42,580 nt of DNA from Candidatus Falkowbacteria bacterium RIFOXYA2_FULL_38_12 (GTDB lineage Bacteria > Patescibacteriota > Patescibacteriia > XYB2-FULL-38-15): positions 139,805 through 182,384 of the forward strand of contig MFGA01000020.1 in assembly GCA_001778095.1 (NCBI GenBank), written 5' to 3'. This document shows positions 35,409-42,580 of the stretch, in pieces. Position 1 is the stretch's first letter; every line of letters starts with the position of its first letter. The translations under genes were made by a program, and so were the position numbers. The notes under the pieces are model-generated. The model worked only from the letters and a program-made list of their open reading frames with translations, did not search any database and had not been told where the DNA came from.

Positions 35409-35426
35409 ATGATAAAGGGAGGAGCA

Positions 35427-37157
35427 ATGGTTCTAAACGACGACGAAATATTGGTTAAAGACAAAACCGGCAAGTTTAAAATTTTGCGAGGCGGGAAGTT
35501 TTATGATATAGAAGAAAATGCTCCGGCAAAACCGCAGCCGGTTTTAGTTTCAAATAATGTTGACGAGATTTTAAAACAAATCAGATTTAGAGTTGACGAA
35601 AATCTAAAGGGGAGATTGGCCGATATTATTGAAGCTTATCTAAAAGATGTTCGTGATAGATATGAAACGAAAAGTGTTTTGACGCGCGAGACAAAAAGCG
35701 GGGGATTGGGATTTTTGGGAGAGCAAGCTGATATTGTCATTGGTTTAATCGATAAAGTCGGTAATAAAAAAGAAGAAGAAAAACCCCTGCAAGTCTTGGA
35801 AGTTAAAGCCGAACAAAAAAACAAAGAATTTTTACCAAAAGAAGAAAAAAAAACAGAGACTGAAAAAGAAGCTGAAATAGTTAAGACCGAAGAGAAAAAA
35901 ATAAGGCCCGTTGCCGTCACCACAATTCCAAAAACTGAGTTGGAGGTAAAAGTTGAAGAGATTATTAAAGAGAGCGGAATCAAAATACCCGAGAGCGAGA
36001 GACAAAAATTAAATAATATTTTGTTAACACACCTTAAAGATATTAGAGACGGCTACGAACTTCAAGACACTTTATCTAGTTCTTTTTCGGCCGGTGTTTT
36101 GTCAAAAGAAAAAATAAATAAGATTTTGGAAATTGCGAGAAGAAAGAGTAAGAGTGACGAGACAGACTTACATCGAAAAAAACTGGAAGAAATCAAGGAA
36201 GCGTTGGAGGCGGAACAAAGAAGACGAGAGATGGTTTTTGAGGAAAACCAGAGCAAATTAAACGATAAGATGAAAAATAGATGGCAAGAGATCACCAAGA
36301 GAAAAGAGTCTTCTCCGATCTCTTTGCCCGAAGAAAGTATTGTTCGCCCCGGAAAAGAAAGGCCGGAAATTTTATCATTGGTTGAATTTGCCGATTTTTT
36401 AGATAGCAAAGTTGAAAAAAAAGATGAGACAGTGAAATCAAAAGAGGAAGCAACAACGTCGATTATTGCCCCAGTCTCAAAAACAGAACTAGAAAATAAA
36501 GTAGAGAAAACGCTTCCGCCGAATGTGGAAGAAAAAACGGTTGTAAAAAAAGAAGTGATTTATCCTGCATCAGCTCCCACTATCCAATCTCCCGCCATAG
36601 CCACTCGTGTTGCAACGGATAATCCAACAGATGAACCTACGAGCGAATCCGCCTACGCTAAAGCTACGGCTACGGAGGACAAGTCGGCGAGCGAAGCCGC
36701 CTTCACTAAAGTTTCGGCGAGCGAACCAAAACCGCTCCAGGTTTTTAAACCGGTGAGCATTCCGATTCGCCGTCCACCGCCGGTTTTTAGAAAAGATCAG
36801 CCACGACTTGATGATATCAAATATATTCCCAAAATTATCGGGCCGATAGATGAGTTGAGAGATATGACTTTGGTTAATTTTAGGAGACTGGGCGCGAGTC
36901 CGGAGGAGGCCGTGGCAAAAATTAAGGAAAAACTAGATATTTTAGAACGTGATTCTGTGATAAAAAGAATAGCCGGCATTAAGGCGTGGCAAGAAGCTGA
37001 AGTTACAAAAATTTATTTGGAAATCAGCCGAGATTGTTTATCAAAAGGAGCTTCGGCCGATCAAATTATTTCTCTTCGCGAGGCTTCAGAGAGACCAACC
37101 TTAACCGCAGAAGAATATAAGGCTGTTTTGGAATTAAATAAATTTTTAAGGTATTAG
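35427..37157 (+). CDS. Hypothetical protein in T4SS-like locus, with inserted repeat peptide
   Basis: SD gggagga before ATG 35427; Glu/Lys-rich; two related helical segments (VDEILKQIRFRVDENLKGRLADIIEAYLKDVRDRYE / LEVKVEEIIKESGIKIPESERQKLNNILLTHLKDIRDGYE). Confidence 0.75.
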   Translation: MVLNDDEILVKDKTGKFKILRGGKFYDIEENAPAKPQPVLVSNNVDEILKQIRFRVDENLKGRLADIIEAYLKDVRDRYETKSVLTRETKSGGLGFLGEQADIVIGLIDKVGNKKEEEKPLQVLEVKAEQKNKEFLPKEEKKTETEKEAEIVKTEEKKIRPVAVTTIPKTELEVKVEEIIKESGIKIPESERQKLNNILLTHLKDIRDGYELQDTLSSSFSAGVLSKEKINKILEIARRKSKSDETDLHRKKLEEIKEALEAEQRRREMVFEENQSKLNDKMKNRWQEITKRKESSPISLPEESIVRPGKERPEILSLVEFADFLDSKVEKKDETVKSKEEATTSIIAPVSKTELENKVEKTLPPNVEEKTVVKKEVIYPASAPTIQSPAIATRVATDNPTDEPTSESAYAKATATEDKSASEAAFTKVSASEPKPLQVFKPVSIPIRRPPPVFRKDQPRLDDIKYIPKIIGPIDELRDMTLVNFRRLGASPEEAVAKIKEKLDILERDSVIKRIAGIKAWQEAEVTKIYLEISRDCLSKGASADQIISLREASERPTLTAEEYKAVLELNKFLRY

Positions 37158-37178
37158 GAAGTGTGATATAATTAAGAT

Positions 37179-37610
37179 ATGCAACAATTCGTTATCCCTC
37201 AATTTATTGACGTAGAAGATAAAATTATCGGTCCGATCACAACTCGGCAGTTTGTTATTCTTCTTTCTGCAGCGATAGTTTTATTTATTCTTTACAAACT
37301 GGCTACATTCACATTTTTTTTAATTTTTGGTTTTCCAACTTTTGCGATAGGGGTAGTTTTAGCTTTTATCAAAATTAATGGTCAACCTTTTCATTTTTTT
37401 CTTTTAAATTTATTACAGACAAGTCGCCGACCAAATCTTAGAGTGTGGAATAAAGAATTAACAAGCGATGAATTGATGGGAAATTTAAAAAAAGAAGAAA
37501 TAAAGGCAGTTATAAAAAGACCGATAAAAGATGTTCTGGAAGAAACCAAACTTTCAGAATTGTCTTTAATAGTGAACACAGGCGGAGCTTATAGAGGAGA
37601 AGATAATTGA
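37179..37610 (+). CDS. PrgI family protein
   Basis: QFVIPQFIDVEDKIIGPITTRQFVILLSAAIVLFILYKL; typical PrgI N-terminus, upstream of VirB4. Confidence 0.85.
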   Translation: MQQFVIPQFIDVEDKIIGPITTRQFVILLSAAIVLFILYKLATFTFFLIFGFPTFAIGVVLAFIKINGQPFHFFLLNLLQTSRRPNLRVWNKELTSDELMGNLKKEEIKAVIKRPIKDVLEETKLSELSLIVNTGGAYRGEDN

Positions 37611-37650
37611 AGTCGTAATTAGAATTTTTAATTTTATAATTTTGTAATTT

Positions 37651-37752
37651 TTAAACTTGAATTATACGGAGTGACAGCCTTTAGGCTGTTATGGGTATTA
37701 TGGGTAATAAGTTTGATAACACGCTAAAGCGTGTCAGTCCGTTCAAGTTTAA
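37651..37752. repeat. Inverted-repeat element
   Basis: aaacttgaattatacggagtgacagcc ... acgctaaagcgtgtcagtccgttcaagttt. Confidence 0.65.
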
Positions 37753-37826
37753 GACATTAAAACATTAGAAAATTATTTATAAAATTAAAAATTATATTAG
37801 AGCTTAGAATTTAGTGTTTATTCTTT

Positions 37827-38507
37827 ATGCAGAGCAAGAAACTTGCCGGAAAAAAAGTCGGAGTATCCACAAGAGAACGTTTGGATATAGCGGAAATCCG
37901 CGAAGATTGTGTTGTCTTGAAAGACGGGACAATGCGAGCGGTAATGCTTATCTCAAGCATTAATTTTGCGTTAAAATCCGAGGAAGAGCAAAACGCGATC
38001 ATTGCGGCTTACGTTTCTTTTTTAAACGCGATAGAATTTCCTTTGCAAATTGTTATCCAGTCAAGAAAACTTAATATTGACGCCTACTTGGAAAGATTAA
38101 GAAAAGCGGAAAAAGAGCAGGGAAACGATTTATTGAGAATTCAAATTGCCGACTATCGCGAATATGTGAAAGAACTTGTGGAGATGGGGGATATCATGAG
38201 CAAGCGTTTTTATATCACGGTTCCCTATGATCCGCTTTCCGACAAACGAAAAGGATTTTGGTCAAGATTAAACGAGGTTATTCGTCCGGGATCTGCCATT
38301 AAATTGGGCGCGGAAAGATTTAGAAAAAGGAAAAAAGATCTTTTTGCTCGAGTTGAGCATGTGCAGATGTTGTTGTCGGGTATGGGGCTTACTTCGGTTG
38401 TTTTGGATACGCAAAGTCTAATAGAACTTTATTATAATCTCTATAATCCTGAACTGGCAGAAACGGAAAAAATGGTTGATATGGGAAAACTAAGGGTTGG
38501 AGAATAA
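37827..38507 (+). CDS. VirB4/TraC N-terminal-domain protein (split VirB4)
   Basis: LDIAEIREDCVVLKDGTMRAVMLISSINFALKSEEEQNAII...; TraC-type N-domain directly upstream of the VirB4 ATPase. Confidence 0.75.
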   Translation: MQSKKLAGKKVGVSTRERLDIAEIREDCVVLKDGTMRAVMLISSINFALKSEEEQNAIIAAYVSFLNAIEFPLQIVIQSRKLNIDAYLERLRKAEKEQGNDLLRIQIADYREYVKELVEMGDIMSKRFYITVPYDPLSDKRKGFWSRLNEVIRPGSAIKLGAERFRKRKKDLFARVEHVQMLLSGMGLTSVVLDTQSLIELYYNLYNPELAETEKMVDMGKLRVGE

Positions 38508-38510
38508 AAA

Positions 38511-38612
38511 AGTTAAAAGTTAAAAATGAAAAATGTAAAGTTCAGTTAAAATTAAATAATTTTTCATTTTAAACCGTAACTTTTAATTTTTCACTTTTCA
38601 CTTTTAACTTTA
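38511..38612. repeat. AT-rich inverted repeat between the two VirB4 halves
   Basis: agttaaaagttaaaaatgaaaaatg ... tttcattttaaaccgtaacttttaatttttcacttttcacttttaactt; same family as the giant-gene flanking repeats. Confidence 0.65.
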
Positions 38613-38617
38613 CTAAC

Positions 38618-40534
38618 ATGGCTTTTACACCAAGCGCGGTCTATAAAAAAGAAAAAGTAGCGACTGAGATAAGCAATATTTCTCCGGAAGAACAGAAGCG
38701 TCTCGCAGAAGAGGAAAAAATACTGCTTGAAGAGGAGCGGATTTATCGTCGTGGTTCTGTCTCGGTGCAAGATTTGATTTCACCAGCTTCAATGAAAATT
38801 GAGCCGTCTTATGTTCTCCTGGGTGATAAGTATGTCCGGACGATTTTTGTTGTCACTTATCCGCGTTATATTACTGTCGGTTGGTTTACGCCGATTGTGA
38901 ATTTGAATACGGCTTTGGACATCGGAATGTTTTTTTATCCGGTTAAAGCAGAAATAATTTTAAAGCAACTTAAAAAGAAAGCCGGAGCTATTGAGGCGCA
39001 AATTTTGGGAGACGCGGAAAAAGGCGCTCCTCGCGATCCGCTTCGCGAAACGGCTCTTCGCGACATTGAACAGCTTCGCGATGACTTGACTCAAGGCATT
39101 GAACATTTTTTTCAATACGCTCTTTATGTGACAATTTATGCCAAAAGTAAAGAAGAACTGGATAAAACGTCTGAAGAGATAGAATCGATTTTTGGCTCAA
39201 AACTAATTTATACCAAAAGAGTTTTTTATCAGGCGGAGCAAGGTTTTAATTCCACATTACCCCTTTGCAATGATGAATTGATGATTACTTTTAACATGAA
39301 CTCTTCGCCGATTGCCTCGTCTTTTCCATTTATGTCGGCGGAGCTAAGTTCGGATAATGGAATTTTATATGGCATAAATCGCCATAATAACAGTTTAATT
39401 TTGTTTGATCGTTTTTCTCTGCAAAACGCTAATGCCGTTGTTTTTGCGACCTCCGGCGCTGGGAAAAGTTATGCTATTAAGCTCGAAGTTCTGCGTTCGT
39501 TGATGCTTGGCGTTGATGTTTTAGTTATTGATCCGGAAATGGAATATAAGCATTTGTCGGATGCGGTGGGTGGAGCTTATATTAATATTTCTTTAGCGTC
39601 TGATTCTAAAATAAATCCATTTGATTTGCCGCGTCCGGTAGGGGATGATACGAGCGCGGAAGATATTATCAGGAGTGCAGTTATTACCTTAAAGGGATTG
39701 TTGCGCCTGATGCTTGCTCGTCCAGGTGAGGGAGGAAAACTTATTTTTTCTCCGGAAGAAGATTCTTTGCTTGATAGAGCGCTAATTGAAACATATGCCA
39801 GAAAAGATATTACGCCGGACACCAACTTAAAATCGGGAATTGAGCCTCCGATCATGAGAGATTTGCAAAATATATTAGAAGGAATGACCGGGGCGGAAAG
39901 CTTGGTGGAAAGATTAAAAAAATATACTGAAGGAACATTTTCCGGACTTCTAAATTCGCCGACTACGGTTGATGTAAGAAATCCTTTGGTTATTTTTAGC
40001 GTCAGAGATCTTGAAGACGAACTTCGTCCGATTGCCATCTATAATATTATAAATTTTATTTGGGCGGTTGTTAGATCGGAAAGAAAAAGGAGAATCTTGG
40101 TGGTTGACGAGGCGTGGTGGCTTATGCAACATGAAGATAGCGCCAAATTTATTTTTGCTTTAGCTAAAAGATGTCGTAAATATTATTTGGGATTGACAAC
40201 GATCACACAAGACGTCAATGATTTTCTTACTTCTCCTTATGGTCAGGCGATCGTTACCAACTCTTCCATTCAGATTCTTCTGAAACAATCATCAGCGTCG
40301 ATTGACTTGATTCAAAAAACATTTATGTTGACGCAAGGTGAAAAATATTTGCTCTTAGAGTGCGGAGTCGGCGAAGGAATCTTCTTTGCCGGAGCGAAAC
40401 ACGCGGCTATAAAAATCGTCGCGTCATATTCCGAAGATCAATTAATAACTTCCGATCCTAAACAACTCTTGGAAATTGAAGCAGCCAAAAAAGAATTTGA
40501 CGAAGAACTCGCCATGGAGAATGAGCCGGCTTGA
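38618..40534 (+). CDS. virB4: VirB4-like T4SS ATPase
   Basis: Walker A VFATSGAGKSYAIKLE; VLVIDPEMEYKHLSDAVGG; Walker B RRILVVDEAWWLM. Confidence 0.9.
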   Translation: MAFTPSAVYKKEKVATEISNISPEEQKRLAEEEKILLEEERIYRRGSVSVQDLISPASMKIEPSYVLLGDKYVRTIFVVTYPRYITVGWFTPIVNLNTALDIGMFFYPVKAEIILKQLKKKAGAIEAQILGDAEKGAPRDPLRETALRDIEQLRDDLTQGIEHFFQYALYVTIYAKSKEELDKTSEEIESIFGSKLIYTKRVFYQAEQGFNSTLPLCNDELMITFNMNSSPIASSFPFMSAELSSDNGILYGINRHNNSLILFDRFSLQNANAVVFATSGAGKSYAIKLEVLRSLMLGVDVLVIDPEMEYKHLSDAVGGAYINISLASDSKINPFDLPRPVGDDTSAEDIIRSAVITLKGLLRLMLARPGEGGKLIFSPEEDSLLDRALIETYARKDITPDTNLKSGIEPPIMRDLQNILEGMTGAESLVERLKKYTEGTFSGLLNSPTTVDVRNPLVIFSVRDLEDELRPIAIYNIINFIWAVVRSERKRRILVVDEAWWLMQHEDSAKFIFALAKRCRKYYLGLTTITQDVNDFLTSPYGQAIVTNSSIQILLKQSSASIDLIQKTFMLTQGEKYLLLECGVGEGIFFAGAKHAAIKIVASYSEDQLITSDPKQLLEIEAAKKEFDEELAMENEPA

Positions 40535-40585
40535 TGTTTAAGTATAAGATTTACGTATTTGTTTTTTCTTCCCCGTTTTTTTTCT

Positions 40586-40655
40586 GTCATCCCCGCGAAG
40601 GCGGGGATCCACTCGCAATTATTTTAAAGTAGATTCCCGCCTGCGCGGGAATGAC
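40586..40655. repeat. Palindromic repeat family A
   Basis: GTCATCCCCGCGAAGGCGGGGATCCACTC...GTAGATTCCCGCCTGCGCGGGAATGAC. Confidence 0.85.
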
Positions 40656-40683
40656 AAATATATAAGTCATAAAATTTTATAAT

Positions 40684-41271
40684 ATGTATTTTTCCCGCAG
40701 AACAAAAATAGTTATTGCTATCGTAATCATTCTTTTACTTGCCTTTTTACTTTATTGGTTTTTGTGGCGAGGAAAATCGGTTAACGATGAAGAGGTTCAG
40801 AGTCCGCCTCCGCCGATTGCCATTGTTCCTCAAAATAAACCGGCGGGAAGTGTTCCGCCAGAGCCGGTCAAAGGAGAAGAAAAGACAAAAGCAGATCTTG
40901 GTCGCTTGGCGGCAGCTTTTGCGGAAAGATTTGGGAGCTACTCCAATCAAGGTGAGTATGCTAATGTCTTGGATTTAAAACCGATAATGACTGGCACGAT
41001 GCAAAAATGGGTGGATGATTATGTCGCGGAAAGCAAAGCGGCGATTACTGATGTTTCGGTTTATTCGGGAATTACGACCAAGGCAGTCTCGTCAAAGATC
41101 ACTGCCATAAATGAAAAAGGCGGGACAGCAACGGTCGTTGTCAACACACAGCGCGAAGGAGCTGGAGAAAAAACAGCAGAAAATAAAGAAATTTATTATC
41201 AAAATTTAGAACTGGAATTTCAGAAAATAAGCGACGAATGGAAAGTGAACAAGGCGAATTGGTTGGAGTAA
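40684..41271 (+). CDS. Single-TM protein with C-terminal NTF2-like (VirB8-like?) domain
   Basis: IVIAIVIILLLAFLLYWFLW anchor; Pro-rich linker; C-terminal ...ENKEIYYQNLELEFQKISDEWKVNKANW. Confidence 0.55.
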   Translation: MYFSRRTKIVIAIVIILLLAFLLYWFLWRGKSVNDEEVQSPPPPIAIVPQNKPAGSVPPEPVKGEEKTKADLGRLAAAFAERFGSYSNQGEYANVLDLKPIMTGTMQKWVDDYVAESKAAITDVSVYSGITTKAVSSKITAINEKGGTATVVVNTQREGAGEKTAENKEIYYQNLELEFQKISDEWKVNKANWLE

Positions 41272-41308
41272 ATTGAATCATGAATCAAGAATTATGAATC
41301 ATGATACT

Positions 41309-41553
41309 TAAGCACCAAATCCAAAATTACAAATCCCAAATAAATTACAATGACCAAAATTCAAATGTTCAAAACAACCGTTGTTTAGAATTTTGAGCAT
41401 TAGATATTTGAATTTATTTGGACCACGGACAAAGTAAAGGTAATTTATAGCCTGGAGTAAACAATTGACTTTATAGATTATTACCCCGTTGAACGCTCCG
41501 AATAACCTAAACTTTGTACGTGGTGGAGCTTGTTATTTTGGATTTGGTGCTTA
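41309..41553. repeat. Large palindromic repeat (ttaagcaccaaatccaaaatta...ttattttggatttggtgcttaa) hosting a nested MITE
   Basis: ~21-bp near-perfect outer arms, interrupted by the 101-bp element at 41423-41523. Confidence 0.75.
41423..41523. mobile_element. 101-bp MITE-like element, copy 2 (inverted relative to copy 1)
   Basis: CCACGGACAAAGT...ACTTTGTACGTGG termini; flanked by TGGA (41419-41422 and 41524-41527). Confidence 0.75.
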
Positions 41554-41584
41554 AAACATTGATTTGATTTTTAGATTTAAACGA

Positions 41585-42253
41585 ATGAATTTTTCTGAAG
41601 CGGTTAGGTATTTGTCCATACTCAAGAAGTTTATCTTAGATATTTTATTCCCCGTAGAGTGTCTTGGTTGCGGTAAAGAAAAAGAATGGATTTGTTCCAG
41701 TTGCCAAGACAAAATGAAGATGGATATTTTTGTCGCAAGAGGGGTGTTTCTGGATAAAATTATCGCCCCGTATTCTTACGACGAGAAAATAATAAAGCAG
41801 GGAATACATTTATTTAAATATAAATTTGTTGAAGATATCGGCAGAGATTTGGGAAAAATATTTGTTAATGGTTTAGAAAAATTGATAAAGAAAAATGATT
41901 TTGAAGCGATTGTTATCCCGGTTCCGCTCCACAAAAAAAGATTGCTGGAAAGGGGATTTAATCAAGCGGAGATTTTAGCCTCTTGTGTTGGGAATTTTTT
42001 CAGTTGGGGAGTGGAAACCAATGTTCTTTCCCGCTCTCGTTTTACTGTGCCTCAAGTAGGGCTTCCCAAAGAAGAGAGAATGAACAATATTAAGGAAGCT
42101 TTTGAGGTTTTGGATAAAAATAAAATTTTTAATAAAAAAATAGTTTTAATAGACGACGTTTTTACCACTGGCGCGACAATGGAAGAATGCGCTAAGGTTT
42201 TAAAGGAGGCCGGGGCAGGAGAGATTTGGGGTTTTACTTTAGCTAAGGGCTAG
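41585..42253 (+). CDS. comF: ComF family phosphoribosyltransferase
   Basis: CLGCGKEKEWICSSCQ zinc motif; PVPLHKKRLLERGFNQAEILA; VLIDDVFTTGATMEECAKVLKEAGA PRPP-binding motif. Confidence 0.9.
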   Translation: MNFSEAVRYLSILKKFILDILFPVECLGCGKEKEWICSSCQDKMKMDIFVARGVFLDKIIAPYSYDEKIIKQGIHLFKYKFVEDIGRDLGKIFVNGLEKLIKKNDFEAIVIPVPLHKKRLLERGFNQAEILASCVGNFFSWGVETNVLSRSRFTVPQVGLPKEERMNNIKEAFEVLDKNKIFNKKIVLIDDVFTTGATMEECAKVLKEAGAGEIWGFTLAKG

Positions 42254-42294
42254 CTGGACAGGTGATTTCAAAAATGGTAAATTACTTTAATTCT

Positions 42295-42381
42295 GGAGAG
42301 GTCGCATAGTGGTTTAGTGCACCGGTCTTGAAAACCGGAGTCCATGCAAGTGGACCGAGGGTTCGAATCCCTCCCTCTCCG
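42295..42381 (+). tRNA. tRNA-Ser (anticodon TGA), no encoded CCA
   Basis: GGAGAGG/CCTCTCC acceptor; anticodon arm CCGGT-CTTGAAA-ACCGG; long variable arm; GGTTCGAATCC T-arm. Confidence 0.93.
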
Positions 42382-42442
42382 AGTGAATTTTTGCTGTTGC
42401 AAAAAATTTGAGTAGTCTGTAATTAGTAATTTGGGTAAAAAT

Positions 42443-42536
42443 GGAGAGGTGGCCGAGAGGCTGAAGGCGGCAGGTTGCTAACCTGTTATACGGGTTTAAA
42501 TCCGTATCGAGGGTTCGAATCCCTCCCTCTCCGCCA
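42443..42536 (+). tRNA. tRNA-Ser (anticodon GCT), CCA encoded
   Basis: GGAGAGG/CCTCTCC acceptor; GCAGG-TTGCTAA-CCTGT anticodon arm; long variable arm; ends GCCA. Confidence 0.94.
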
Positions 42537-42580
42537 ATTTTCACTTTTTGTGAAATCGTAAGAAACAGCCTCGGCGCAAA

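Noticed and set aside
42314-42544. Minus-strand ORF IGGEGGIRTLDTDLNPYNRLATCRLQPLGHLS
   Set aside because: Antisense translation of the two tRNA-Ser genes, a familiar annotation artefact.
1-42580. CRISPR array
   Set aside because: Repeats seen are dispersed palindromes; no regularly spaced direct repeats with unique spacers.

Overview
AT-rich 42.6-kb bacterial window. The gene content suggests a Patescibacteria/CPR (Parcubacteria-like) genome using code 11 (taxonomy is inference). Nearly all genes are on the + strand. Left end (1-1.7 kb): end of a probable restriction-modification locus, with a partial methyltransferase-like C-terminus and a PD-(D/E)XK nuclease broken at a T6 run. Next come housekeeping genes: htrA-like protease, prfB with a programmed +1 frameshift, GxxExxY protein, sugar epimerase, MFS protein, rsmA. 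From ~8 to 41 kb there is a large cell-envelope/secretion locus: small secreted proteins, a TSP3-like Ca-binding protein, a 3049-aa Cys-rich secreted giant, a VirB6/TrbL-like membrane protein, PrgI, a split VirB4, and a VirB8-like protein. metK is embedded in it. Between the giant gene and virB6 (22-29 kb) lies an accessory island. It holds a GC-rich minus-strand lipoprotein gene, a matrixin-like metalloprotease, MntA/HepT and HicBA toxin-antitoxin pairs, a secreted amidase next to a stand-alone copy of its own N-terminal domain, and pseudogene scraps of the giant gene's 3' end. The window ends with comF and two tRNA-Ser genes. Main hunt results: (1) four promoters with an exact DnaA-box 9-mer TTATCCACA at helically phased distances (9, 9, 9, 19 nt) from -35, upstream of secreted/T4SS genes; (2) a 101-bp MITE-like element in two copies with perfect 4-bp target duplications, one nested in another palindrome; (3) possible hydrolase plus inhibitor/immunity modules; (4) a C-x(n)-GC-xx-aromatic repeat in the giant protein; (5) a coding-inserted palindromic repeat in rsmA and in a T4SS-locus gene. 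All homology statements come from motif recognition by eye; no searches were run.
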